Assembly (NCBI GenBank): GCA_051920445.1
Contig: JBPPLN010000001.1
Span: 992,001-1,056,000, forward strand
Length of the DNA stretch: 64,000 bases
Reading direction: 5' to 3'
Source: CAG-177 sp003514385
Lineage (GTDB): Bacteria > Bacillota > Clostridia > Oscillospirales > Acutalibacteraceae
Shown: positions 41,557 through 49,887 of the stretch, one piece after another
How the letters are laid out: every line of letters begins with the position of its first letter
Position numbering within the stretch: the stretch's first letter is position 1
Translations under genes and position numbers: made by a program
Notes under the pieces: generated by a model
Seen by the model: only the letters and a program-made list of their open reading frames with translations
Databases searched by the model: none
What the model was told of the DNA's origin: nothing

Positions 41557-41907
41557 GTGAACGTCACCGAAATGGTCTGTATAGTCTGCCCCAACGGCTG
41601 CCGTCTGAAGGTCAGCCGCGACGGCGACAAGATAGATGTTCAGGGCGCAAAGTGCAAGAGAGGCGTCGCGTTCGGCACGACCGAGCTGACAAATCCCACC
41701 CGCTCCCTGACGACTACAGTCGACACCGCGTTTTCCGATATGCCCCGCCTGCCCGTCAAAACGAGCTGCGAGATACCGAAAGAGCACCTGCTCGACGCCA
41801 TGAAAACCATCCGCGCATTCAAGCTCAGCGAGCGTGTGAACACCGGAGATGTCGTTATCAAAGACGTTTTCGGCGCGGATATAGTAGCAACAGCCGACAT
41901 GAACTGA
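41557..41907 (+). CDS. DUF1667 protein
   Basis: A 116-residue protein with an N-terminal CIVCPNGCRLKV and a following AKCKRGVAFG, four cysteines that probably bind metal or a cluster. The family has no assigned activity but nearly always occurs beside GlpA-like and NAD(P)/FAD oxidoreductases in anaerobes, as it does here. It therefore probably acts as their small electron-transfer or assembly partner. The start is GTG 41557 with AAAGGA ten bases upstream. Confidence 0.85.
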   Translation: MNVTEMVCIVCPNGCRLKVSRDGDKIDVQGAKCKRGVAFGTTELTNPTRSLTTTVDTAFSDMPRLPVKTSCEIPKEHLLDAMKTIRAFKLSERVNTGDVVIKDVFGADIVATADMN

Positions 41908-41935
41908 ACATAAAGCTTATCAAGGAGGAAACACC

Positions 41936-43663
41936 GTGAGCAAATCAAAGAAGTTCGTACCCGATTGGTACCACGAGAAAGCACCCGAAAGATCCTACCG
42001 TTCCATTCTCAAATGGGGCGATCCCGAAGCGTTCAAGGCTCCGAACACAAAGCTCTATGAGCTGATGAAAGAGACCTTCCACATGACCGACGACGATTTC
42101 AAGGTCAAGCAGGAGATGGGTCTCGAAGAAGTTGATTATGATATTCCCTGCCGCCTGAGCGAGACTCAGATAGCCGCTCTCGAAGAGATAGTCGGCAAGG
42201 CTAATGTCAGCACCGACAACTATGACAGGCTCTCCGTCGCATACGGCAAGACGATGGTCGACCTCATGAGACTGCGCAAGCACATCGTTGAGAATGTACC
42301 CGACGCTGTTGTCTATCCCAAGAACCGCGAGGATATAATCTCCCTCGTCAAATACTGCTGCGAGCAGAAGATACCGATGTATGTCTACGGCGGCGGCTCC
42401 TCCGTCACCCGCGGCGTTGAGGCAGTCAAGGGCGGCATCACGCTCGACATGAGAAAGAACTTCAACAAGGTTATCTCCTTCAGCGAGCACAACCAGACAA
42501 TAACCGTCGAAGCCGGCATGAGCGGTCCGAAGCTTGAAGAGACCCTCAACAACGCTGTCTCGACCCTCGGCGCAAAGCGCGCCTATACCTGCGGTCACTT
42601 CCCGCAGAGCTTTGAGTATTCCTCCGTCGGCGGCTGGGCTGTCACCCGCGGCGCAGGTCAGAACTCGAGCTACTACGGCAAAATTGAGGATATCGTCATC
42701 AGCCAGGAGTATGTCACTCCTATCGGCATCATAAAGAGCGACGAGTTCCCGAGAAACGCGACCGGTCCTTCTATAGACCAGATCATGATGGGCAGCGAGG
42801 GAACATTCGGCATTCTCACTCATGTCACCCTCAGAGTTTTCAAGTATATGCCCGAGAACCGCAAGAAGTTCTCCTATGTTTTCAAGGATTGGGAGAACGG
42901 TCTCAACGCGGCGCGCGAGATAATGCAGGGCGAGTTCGGCTTCCCGTCGGTCTTCCGTCTCTCCGACCCCGAGGAGACTTCGATAGCTTTCCGCCTCTAC
43001 GGCGTTGCGGACACTGTCATTGACAAGATGCTCGCCGCAAAGGGCTACAAGGACGGCAAGCGCGTGCTCATGCTCGGCTGGAGCGAGGGTGAGAAGCACT
43101 TCAGCAAGAACGTCGCAAAGCAGATAGACAAGATATGCAAGAAGCACGGCGCAATGTACACCACCAGCATCGTCACCAAGGGCTGGGAGAAGGGTCGTTT
43201 CACCGATCCCTACCTGCGCGAGGACATGGGCGACTACGGCCTTATGCTCGACACCCTCGAGTGCTCGGTCAACTGGGATAACTTCACCAATGTCTACGAG
43301 AATGTCCGCCGCTTCTGCAAGAGCAGACCAGACACCATCTGCATGACCCACATGTCCCACTTCTATCCACAGGGCGCAAACCTCTACTTCATATTTGAAG
43401 CGAAGATGAACGACCTTGACGAGTATCTCGAGTATCAGCGCGGCATCATGGACAACATTCAGAAGTACGGCGCGGCGATGAGCCACCACCACGGCATCGG
43501 CAAGATGACCGCTCCGTGGCTCGAGGCGCAGATCGGCAAGAACCAGATGGATATCTACCGTGCGCTCAAGCAGCACTTCGATCCCGACAATCTGATGAAT
43601 CCGGGCGGAACACTCGGTCTCGACCTCCCCGAGGATCAGAAGAGAGACTTCATCAACAAGTAA
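41936..43663 (+). CDS. FAD-binding oxidase resembling alkyl-DHAP synthase
   Basis: A 575-residue VAO/PCMH flavoprotein. The FAD domain has YVYGGGSSVTRGVEAVKGGITLD and the CGHFPQSFEYSSVGGWAVTRGAGQNSS region. KIEDIVISQEYVTPIGII and MGSEGTFGILTHVTL match the layout of eukaryotic AGPS closely. The C-terminal SHHHGIGK corresponds to the conserved His triplet of AGPS, and HFDPDNLMNPGG ends the cap domain. AGPS swaps the acyl group of acyl-DHAP for a fatty alcohol, making ether lipids. Other relatives oxidise 2-hydroxy acids. Which reaction applies here is open. The start is GTG 41936 after AAGGAGG. Last gene of the operon. Confidence 0.85.
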   Translation: MSKSKKFVPDWYHEKAPERSYRSILKWGDPEAFKAPNTKLYELMKETFHMTDDDFKVKQEMGLEEVDYDIPCRLSETQIAALEEIVGKANVSTDNYDRLSVAYGKTMVDLMRLRKHIVENVPDAVVYPKNREDIISLVKYCCEQKIPMYVYGGGSSVTRGVEAVKGGITLDMRKNFNKVISFSEHNQTITVEAGMSGPKLEETLNNAVSTLGAKRAYTCGHFPQSFEYSSVGGWAVTRGAGQNSSYYGKIEDIVISQEYVTPIGIIKSDEFPRNATGPSIDQIMMGSEGTFGILTHVTLRVFKYMPENRKKFSYVFKDWENGLNAAREIMQGEFGFPSVFRLSDPEETSIAFRLYGVADTVIDKMLAAKGYKDGKRVLMLGWSEGEKHFSKNVAKQIDKICKKHGAMYTTSIVTKGWEKGRFTDPYLREDMGDYGLMLDTLECSVNWDNFTNVYENVRRFCKSRPDTICMTHMSHFYPQGANLYFIFEAKMNDLDEYLEYQRGIMDNIQKYGAAMSHHHGIGKMTAPWLEAQIGKNQMDIYRALKQHFDPDNLMNPGGTLGLDLPEDQKRDFINK

Positions 43664-43700
43664 ATTCACCTCCATTTTCACCGGAGAATGAGAACAGAGA

Positions 43701-43742
43701 GTGCCCTGCGGTTAAATTTCCGCAGGGCACGTCGTGTTTTTG
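43701..43742 (+). terminator. Terminator of the flavoprotein operon
   Basis: GTGCCCTGCGG/CCGCAGGGCAC stem, 11 bp, followed by GTCGTGTTTTTG. Confidence 0.78.
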
Positions 43743-43753
43743 CAATCAGAAAT

Positions 43754-43795
43754 CGGAACGACCCCTGCGGTGCACAAGCCGCCGGGGTCGTTCCG
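43754..43795 (-). terminator. Hairpin closing the candidate RNA on minus
   Basis: CGGAACGACCCC (43754-43765) pairs with GGGGTCGTTCCG (43784-43795). On minus it is followed by ATTTCTG, a weak T-run. Confidence 0.5.
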
Positions 43796-43796
43796 A

Positions 43797-43975
43797 ATAT
43801 AGGAGATTTGTGGTTGTCGATTATGTACAGGTGCCGTCAGGACACCAGGCATAAGTCAAGGAGCGGGAGCCCGTGTACGTTAAACGAACCCCTGTCCGCT
43901 TGACGTGTGCCGCACTGCGGGTTTGCCGCAAAACACGGATCTTCCGCCCTCGTTTTATACGAGCACATAGTACAC
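43797..43975 (-). ncRNA. Candidate structured RNA, possibly 6S-type
   Basis: The minus strand can fold as a rod. The closing stem pairs GGA-GAU-GUG with CAC-AUC-UCC, and a small hairpin TGCGG/CCGCA lies inside. The upper stem pairs GGCA with UGCC and GUCAAGCGG with CCGC...UUGAC, with an apical loop. A 5' hairpin CTCGT/ACGAG and a terminal GGTG/CACC stem are also possible. A promoter-like TTCCAT-N17-TACTAT lies just upstream on minus. The architecture (closing stem, central bubble, apical stem, about 170 nt) is that of 6S RNA, but I could not confirm a sequence consensus. Confidence 0.4.
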
Positions 43976-43984
43976 CATTTTCTC

Positions 43985-44149
43985 AAAAAATGGAATAGAC
44001 TTTGTACAACTGGTAATTTTTGAGGACAAATAACCGTCTTAATTTCCTATGGAAACTTTTAATTTGATTTTTAATGGCTATATTGCATTTCTCAACTTTT
44101 TAAATTCGCTGTTTTCATTTTAGGAATTCATTCAAACCGAGTCTTTTTT
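43985..44149. other. AT-rich non-coding stretch
   Basis: Low-complexity AT-rich sequence between the RNA candidate and the ribU stop. Nothing recognisable apart from the putative promoter of the RNA at its left edge. Confidence 0.35.
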
Positions 44150-44710
44150 TCACTCCACGCTGATTTTTCCGTAAATTTTATTCACCGGTATAAACAGCAG
44201 GAAAGTGAGCACGGAATTGAGGCACGCTTTTATGAGGTTGAACGGGATTATCGCAGGAATGAGCATTTTGACGACCGCTTCGACACCCGTCCCCATAAAA
44301 ATACCGGTGAACACGAGATTGAGCGGTATCATAACGAGTGTCATCAGCACCGAGCCGACCGCGAGTCCTGCCGCCATGCCTTTTTTGCCGCCGATTTTTT
44401 TGTACATCAGACCGGACGCCAGAACGAGCACGCCGGACGCGCAGAAGTGCATGAGAAAGCCGATAATGTGGCTCGACGAGCTTACCGTAAACGCCTGGAT
44501 AGCCGAGGTGATGAGCAGGATCACGAGTCCTGCGGACGGTCCGAACAGCATCGTGCCTATAAGCACGGGGACATCCGCAATGTCGTATTCGAGAAACGGC
44601 GCGGAGGGCAAAAGCGGAAACTTGATGAAATACACCGACACCACGGCAACCGCCGCGAGCATCGCCATGACCGTTATTTTCCGCAGGTTCTGTCTTGAGT
44701 TTTTCTTCAT
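44150..44710 (-). CDS. ribU: ECF transporter S component, riboflavin-specific
   Basis: A 186-residue, six-helix membrane protein of the RibU type. Landmarks are KITVMAMLAAVAVVSVYFIKFPLLPSAPFLEYDIADVPVLIGTM, GPSAGLVILLITSAIQAFT and the C-terminal FNLIKACLNSVLTFLLFIPV. It captures riboflavin and works with the shared EcfAA'T energising module, which is encoded elsewhere. The open frame runs to 44887, but that covers the riboswitch; ATG 44710 has AGAGAGGAAG upstream. The FMN riboswitch and terminator upstream make the substrate assignment strong. Confidence 0.9.
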   Translation of the reverse strand: MKKNSRQNLRKITVMAMLAAVAVVSVYFIKFPLLPSAPFLEYDIADVPVLIGTMLFGPSAGLVILLITSAIQAFTVSSSSHIIGFLMHFCASGVLVLASGLMYKKIGGKKGMAAGLAVGSVLMTLVMIPLNLVFTGIFMGTGVEAVVKMLIPAIIPFNLIKACLNSVLTFLLFIPVNKIYGKISVE

Positions 44711-44759
44711 GAGTATCTTCCTCTCTTTATTTTGCAACCGGGAAGATGAAAAAGCAAAA

Positions 44760-44785
44760 GCCCCGCCATATAAGCGGGGCGCAAA
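44760..44785 (-). terminator. Riboswitch expression-platform terminator
   Basis: On minus, GCCCCGC/GCGGGGC with a seven-base loop is followed by TTTTGCTTTTT. It lies between the FMN aptamer and ribU. Confidence 0.88.
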
Positions 44786-44797
44786 TGCATTTTTCGC

Positions 44798-44921
<124 letters not shown>

Positions 44922-45094
44922 GCTGTATATATTGTCGCACTTCGAAAGTGTTTTGTCAATAGCTATGCGGAACTTGATATTCGCCGCATCAAAAGTTTAC
45001 ACTTGATTCAAATATCAGGGTGCAGTTAATCGGACTGCTAAGCACTGTTTGCAGTCTATGGGTAAAATCCCGGACAGATGAGCACTTTATTCCG

Positions 45095-45123
45095 TTGTAT
45101 TTCGCGCCGCCTTATGTTATACT
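45095..45123 (+). promoter_or_regulatory. Promoter of yhaM-prmA
   Basis: TTGTAT (45095-45100), N17, TATACT (45118-45123), with CGGAGG before the start codon. Confidence 0.75.
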
Positions 45124-45153
45124 TAATCCCGACAAACAAACGGAGGCAACAAC

Positions 45154-46128
45154 ATGAATTTCACTCAATTCAATAAAAACGGCGGCGTTGAGGGCTTCTG
45201 CCTGATAAAGACCGTCGACCGCAAGATGACGGCAAAGGGCGTGCCTTATCTCGATCTCACGCTCGCCGATCCTGACGGCGAAATAAACGCAAAGCTCTGG
45301 GACTACAAAGAGGAGCTTCACGGCGAATTCACCGCAAACGATCTGATAAAAGTCCGTGGAACGGTTCAGCCGTTCAACGACTCGCAGCAGCTGAGGATAG
45401 AGCGCATACGCAAAGTGACCGAAGCGGACGGCGTGCGCATTGAAGATTTTGTCCCCTCGGCGGGCTTCTCAGGCGAGGCTATGTTCAACGAGCTGATGAA
45501 AGTCGCGGGCAATTTCAAGGACGAGGAATTAAAGACACTCGTCACCGCTCTGCTCAATGAATACAAAGACAAGCTGCTCTACTGGCCGGCGGCGTTCAGG
45601 CTGCACCACGCGATACGCGGCGGACTGCTCTACCACACGCTCTCAATTCTCCGTATGGCTCAGGGAGTCGCGGATATATATCCGTTTATAGACAGCGACC
45701 TGCTCTTTGCGGGCGTTATACTCCACGATATCGCAAAGACAGAGGAATTCGACGTCGCGCAGACCGGCATAGCTTCAGGCTACACGACCGACGGCAATCT
45801 TATCGGTCACCTCGTGCGCGGAGCGATGGCGGTTGACAGATGCGGAAGGAAGCTCGGCATCAGCGAAAACACGCTCATGCTCGTCGAGCACATGATAATC
45901 TCGCACCACGGCGAGCCGGAGTTCGGCGCGGCGGTGCGTCCGATGTTCCTCGAGGCGGAGATACTCTCCTCGCTCGACACGCTCGACGCGAAGATATATG
46001 AGATCGAGCAGGCGTGCAGGAATGTTCAGCCCGGCGAATTCACTCCCCGCCAGTGGGCGCTCGACAACCGCAAGCTCTATAACCATGACCGCAACCACGC
46101 CGATTTCAAGGCGGAGCTGATAAAATAA
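45154..46128 (+). CDS. yhaM: 3'-5' exoribonuclease YhaM-type (OB + HD domain)
   Basis: A 324-residue protein. An N-terminal OB fold for nucleic acid binding (GVPYLDLTLADPDGEINAKLWD) is followed by an HD domain with GGLLYHTLSI, GVILHDIAKTEEF (the HD pair) and EHMIISHHGEPEFGA. YhaM degrades RNA (and some DNA) from the 3' end in Firmicutes. An acidic patch LDTLDAKIYEIEQA completes the family pattern. The gene has its own promoter and is followed ten bases later by prmA, with which it is probably co-transcribed. Confidence 0.9.
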   Translation: MNFTQFNKNGGVEGFCLIKTVDRKMTAKGVPYLDLTLADPDGEINAKLWDYKEELHGEFTANDLIKVRGTVQPFNDSQQLRIERIRKVTEADGVRIEDFVPSAGFSGEAMFNELMKVAGNFKDEELKTLVTALLNEYKDKLLYWPAAFRLHHAIRGGLLYHTLSILRMAQGVADIYPFIDSDLLFAGVILHDIAKTEEFDVAQTGIASGYTTDGNLIGHLVRGAMAVDRCGRKLGISENTLMLVEHMIISHHGEPEFGAAVRPMFLEAEILSSLDTLDAKIYEIEQACRNVQPGEFTPRQWALDNRKLYNHDRNHADFKAELIK

Positions 46129-46137
46129 GGAGAGCCT

Positions 46138-47064
46138 ATGGACTGGACAGAAATAAAGATAACAGTTGACACAAAAGATATCGACACCGCGGGCGACATT
46201 GCCAACATGGTCGTGCCCTACGGCATATATATCGAGGACTACAGCGACCTCGAGCGCGAGGCGATGGAGATAGCCCACATCGATCTTATTGACGAGGATC
46301 TGCTCGCCAAGGACAGGACGAAGGGCATTGTACACATCTATATCGACCCGCAGGATCACCCGCAGGAGGCTGCCGCCTTTCTGACAGAACGGCTCGCGGC
46401 GGCAGGGATAGAAAACGAGATTGACCTCACCCAGTGCAAAAACGCCGACTGGGAGAACAACTGGAAGCAGTATTTTCACCCGATAAAGATAGGCGAGCGC
46501 CTGCTCATCCGCCCGACATGGGAGGACGAATACGACGCCGAGGGGCGCGCGGTGCTTCACCTTGAGCCCGGACTCGCGTTCGGCACTGGCAGTCATGAGA
46601 CGACCCGTCTCTGCCTTGAGGCACTTGAGAAAAATATCAAGGGCGGCGAAAAGGTTCTCGACGTCGGCTGCGGGAGCGGAATTCTCGCGATAGCCTCTCT
46701 CCTGCTCGGCGCAGAGAGTGCGACGGGCGTTGACATAGACGAGCTCGCAGTTAAAACTGCGGAGGAAAACGGAAAGATGAACGGCTTCGGCAACGACCGC
46801 CTGACTTTTATTCACGGCGACCTTGCCGACAAGGTCAGCGGCAAATTCGACATAGTCGTTGCAAACATTGTTGCCGATGTCATAATCATGTTCTGCAAGA
46901 CCGTGCCCGATTTTATGGCAGACAACGCCGTGTTCATCACCTCCGGCATAATCGACATACGCGAGCAGGAAGTCGTTGATGCGTTCACCGAAAACGGATT
47001 TGAAATCATCGCGCGCCACGCCGACGGCGGCTGGCGCTGCTTCGAATGCAGAAGAAAGAAGTAA
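46138..47064 (+). CDS. prmA: Ribosomal protein L11 methyltransferase
   Basis: A 308-residue SAM-dependent methyltransferase that trimethylates L11 (encoded at 33276). The N-terminal substrate-recognition domain reads WTEIKITVDTKDIDTAGDIA. The catalytic domain has LEPGLAFGTGSHETTRLCL, VLDVGCGSGILAIASLLLGA (SAM motif I) and DIVVANIVADVIIMF, the PrmA version of the NPPF-like loop. Length is normal. Start ATG 46138 with AAGGAGAG. Confidence 0.95.
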   Translation: MDWTEIKITVDTKDIDTAGDIANMVVPYGIYIEDYSDLEREAMEIAHIDLIDEDLLAKDRTKGIVHIYIDPQDHPQEAAAFLTERLAAAGIENEIDLTQCKNADWENNWKQYFHPIKIGERLLIRPTWEDEYDAEGRAVLHLEPGLAFGTGSHETTRLCLEALEKNIKGGEKVLDVGCGSGILAIASLLLGAESATGVDIDELAVKTAEENGKMNGFGNDRLTFIHGDLADKVSGKFDIVVANIVADVIIMFCKTVPDFMADNAVFITSGIIDIREQEVVDAFTENGFEIIARHADGGWRCFECRRKK

Positions 47065-47079
47065 ATATATAAACAGTTC

Positions 47080-47113
47080 GAGGGACTGCACCGATGTGCA
47101 GTTCCTCAATTTT
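47080..47113 (+). terminator. Terminator after prmA
   Basis: GAGGGACTGCAC pairs with GTGCAGTTCCTC (one wobble), followed by AATTTTG. Confidence 0.72.
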
Positions 47114-47284
47114 GATTTCAAGAGCTTTGTTTATATCAGACTTTCAATAGTAGAGACAGTCCTTGCGGCTGTCCGATATCGGTGAAGACGATGTGCTTTA
47201 GCAAATTATATCGTGACTTGTTTTTTTAACTTTTGCAAAGTAAAAGCGAGCGACTCAATTAATTATCATAATTAAACTTCCAAT

Positions 47285-47660
47285 AGCCGCGCCGCAGTGT
47301 TTGATAAGCCAACTAAGAGGGGCGGGCAACATCACCGAAGCGCCGCCGGCGGCGGATGAAGCGAGGCGATGTTGGCGAAAAACAAGGAGCATAGCGCCCG
47401 CTCCAAGGGCGATAGGCGACTATGTTTTGAGAGGGCTGAACGGCTTGCGAAGCAAGACGCACGAGCACGCATTCGTTCAAGCTCCGGCGCGTTTGCGGGC
47501 GAATGTGCCGAGCTGCCGACTGAGAGCCACGAGCTATGTACTGCGGCGCGGCGTTGCCGGGGTCTCGGGGTGAAACCCCGAGTCTGCCTTTTCTTTGCAG
47601 GCGTTTCTTTTCTCAGACAGAAAAGAAATGCCGAAACGCGGGAAGTGTATATCATTTGAT
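47285..47660. repeat. Long GC-rich structured non-coding element
   Basis: About 375 bases full of inverted repeats: CAACATC...GATGTTG around 47329-47376, GGGGT/ACCCC hairpins near 47570, and TTTCTTTTCT-CAGAC-AGAAAAGAAA near 47607-47632. It has no Shine-Dalgarno and no gene-like composition. I recall very similar sequence (with peptides like FERAERLAKQDARA annotated as spurious proteins) in intergenic regions of many gut Clostridia. It may be a mobile repeat or a large structured RNA; neither can be settled here. Confidence 0.5.
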
Positions 47661-47846
47661 TATGGTAGGACGCGAAGGCAGAGGTCAAATTTTGCGGCCT
47701 TGCTTTTCATCGTCGCCGCTCCAAATCACTCGACAGCCAAAACAAAAGCCATAATTCAAATCGTATCCGCAGCGGAATTGATTATGAACTATGGCTCTTT
47801 TTATTTTGCTGGTTGGTCTACGCTGAATGCGAAAGCTTTAAGCAAT
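47661..47846. other. Non-coding gap before the SASP gene
   Basis: Mixed-composition DNA between the structured element and the SASP stop codon. I see no ORF with a start signal and no hairpin that I would call a terminator. Confidence 0.35.
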
Positions 47847-48044
47847 TTATTTCATGCCCTGCTCGTAAGCTTCGATCATCTTCTTGACCATCTGTCCGCC
47901 GACAGAACCGGCCTCACGGGCGGTCAGATCGCCGTTGTAACCCTGCTTGAGATTGACGCCCACCTCAGAGGCGGCCTCCATCTTGAAGCGGTCAAGCGCG
48001 TCGCGTGCCTCGGGGACAACACCCTTGCTGGAACTCTTAGCCAT
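47847..48044 (-). CDS. Small acid-soluble spore protein, alpha/beta type
   Basis: A 65-residue SASP with the two family motifs: EAASEVGVNL, which includes the GPR germination protease cleavage site, and GDLTAREAGSVGGQMVKKMI. These proteins coat spore DNA and protect it from UV and heat, then serve as an amino-acid store on germination. AAGGGGTG lies before ATG 48044. Transcription in the forespore by sigma-G is expected but I could not pick out the promoter with certainty. Confidence 0.95.
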   Translation of the reverse strand: MAKSSSKGVVPEARDALDRFKMEAASEVGVNLKQGYNGDLTAREAGSVGGQMVKKMIEAYEQGMK

Positions 48045-48178
48045 TTACTTTACACCCCTTACTTTTTAAGACTTTGTTTGCGTTTGCATCCTTATTATTT
48101 TCCGTCCGCGCGTTTTTATAACTTTTTCGAAGTGACAATGTTTGTCAAAAGTCCGGCGGTCACACTTGGTGATATTTA

Positions 48179-48207
48179 TTGACAAATCGTTCCCGTTAAG
48201 TTAAAAT
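48179..48207 (+). promoter_or_regulatory. Promoter of the DUF1538/PII-like operon
   Basis: A perfect -35 TTGACA (48179-48184), N17, TAAAAT (48202-48207). The leader of about 135 bases carries two near-identical palindromes, GTCAACTGAC (48274-48283) and GTCAATTGAC (48315-48324), the second shortly before the Shine-Dalgarno. Confidence 0.78.
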
Positions 48208-48348
48208 AATATTAACATAATAATAGTATTATATATAATCATATATAATATGTTCATCAACTAATATATCCCTGTCAACTGACAAGAGCGTATACGGTAA
48301 ACGCCTATGCCGTTGTCAATTGACCGGAAAAGAAAGGAGCAAGCTGTT

Positions 48349-49887
48349 ATTGCAAACACAAAATTTTCCGATCATCACAACTTGATTCTCGAAAAGGTCC
48401 GCGAATCCGCGCTCTCGGTTCTGCCGATATTGCTCATAGTCGTGCTGCTGTGCTTCAGCGTCTCGCCGATAGACACGGATTTATTTTTGAGCTTTCTCGT
48501 CGGCGCGATTTTTGTTGTAGTCGGCATGGGTCTGTTCTCCCTCGGAGCCGAGACCTCGATGACGCCGATAGGCTCAAAGCTCGGCACGGCGATGACAAAA
48601 TCCCGCTCCCTGCCGCTGATAATTATAGTCAGCTTCATCCTCGGCTTTGCCGTGACGATAGCCGAGCCCGATCTTCAGGTGCTCGCGCAGACGGTGCCGC
48701 ATATTAACAACACCGTTTTGCTCGTGACGGTCGGCGTCGGAGTCGGATTCTTTCTGTGCGTGTGCATGATAAGAATACTCACGGGCGTGCGCCTTCGCTG
48801 GCTGCTGATAGCATTTTATGCCGTTGTTTTTATTCTGGCGGCGTTTTCAAAGCCCGATTTTCTCGGCATCGCTTTTGACTCGGGCGGCGTGACAACAGGA
48901 CCTATGACCGTGCCGTTTATCCTCGCGCTCGGCGTCGGCGTTTCAAAAATACGAAGCGACGCAAAGGCGGAGTCGGACAGTTTCGGTCTCGTCGCTCTCT
49001 GTTCAATAGGCCCCATACTCGCGGTGCTCCTGCTCGGATTTTTCTATCCGAACGGCGACGGCGTTGTTGACATAAGCTCGGCGGCATATTCGAGCACGGG
49101 AGAAATCGGCCGCGCTTATCTCACCGCCCTGCCATCTTATATGAAAGAGATGGCGGTGGCTCTGCTGCCGATAATTGTGATATTCTATATCTTCCAGATT
49201 TTCTCACTCCGCCTCTCAAAACGCGAGGTCGCGAGAATAACAATAGGCGTCGCCTATACATATGTCGGGCTCGTGCTGTTTTTGACGGGCGTCAACGTCG
49301 GCTTCTCTTCGCTCGGCGCGGTGCTCGGCACAAAGCTCGCCGAAGGCAATATGAAATATCTGCTCATACCGCTGTCGATGCTCCTCGGCTGGTTCATTAT
49401 CTCCGCGGAGCCGGCGGTCGCCGTACTCGAAAAGCAGATCGAAGAAGTCAGCGCGGGAGCGATTCCCGGAAAAGTTATAAAATACAGCCTTTCGGTCGCG
49501 ATCGCCGCGGCGATGGGCATATCGATGATAAGAGTTATAACAGGTATATCGGTCATGTGGTTCCTCGTGCCCGGATATCTTATCGCCATAATCCTCTCGT
49601 TCTTCGTGCCGGATATCTACACGGCGATAGCCTTTGACTCGGGCGGCGTTGCGTCAGGCCCGATGACGGCTACATTCATGCTCCAGTTTATGATAGGCGC
49701 GTCAAAGACGCTCGGCGGCGACCCATTGAGCGACGCGTTCGGAGTTGTGGCGATAGTCGCGATGATGCCGCTGATATCAATTCAGGCGGTCGGCGTCATA
49801 TATGAAAGGCGCAGGAAGCCCGCAGAGAAGGGCGAAACTTTTGCCGACGACGAGATTATCGAGCTTTGGGAGGTGCAGACAGGTTGA
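48349..49887 (+). CDS. DUF1538 membrane protein with internal duplication
   Basis: A 512-residue integral membrane protein made of two homologous DUF1538 halves. Each half ends in the same signature: GIAFDSGGVTTGPMTVPF near residue 190 and AIAFDSGGVASGPMTATF near residue 430. It has about twelve helices, with the second repeat starting near MKEMAVALLPIIVIF. The family is unassigned, though its helix pattern and inverted small-residue loops suggest a transporter. ATG 48307 lacks a Shine-Dalgarno. A perfect AAAGGAG (48333-48339) lies nine bases before ATT 48349, which I take as the start. The stop overlaps the PII-like gene. Confidence 0.8.
   Translation: MANTKFSDHHNLILEKVRESALSVLPILLIVVLLCFSVSPIDTDLFLSFLVGAIFVVVGMGLFSLGAETSMTPIGSKLGTAMTKSRSLPLIIIVSFILGFAVTIAEPDLQVLAQTVPHINNTVLLVTVGVGVGFFLCVCMIRILTGVRLRWLLIAFYAVVFILAAFSKPDFLGIAFDSGGVTTGPMTVPFILALGVGVSKIRSDAKAESDSFGLVALCSIGPILAVLLLGFFYPNGDGVVDISSAAYSSTGEIGRAYLTALPSYMKEMAVALLPIIVIFYIFQIFSLRLSKREVARITIGVAYTYVGLVLFLTGVNVGFSSLGAVLGTKLAEGNMKYLLIPLSMLLGWFIISAEPAVAVLEKQIEEVSAGAIPGKVIKYSLSVAIAAAMGISMIRVITGISVMWFLVPGYLIAIILSFFVPDIYTAIAFDSGGVASGPMTATFMLQFMIGASKTLGGDPLSDAFGVVAIVAMMPLISIQAVGVIYERRRKPAEKGETFADDEIIELWEVQTG

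Noticed and set aside
47369..47659. Possible Arg-rich 96-residue protein
   Set aside because: The region is dominated by inverted repeats and lacks a Shine-Dalgarno. The same sequence recurs as spurious annotation in related genomes (from memory), so it is kept as a non-coding element.
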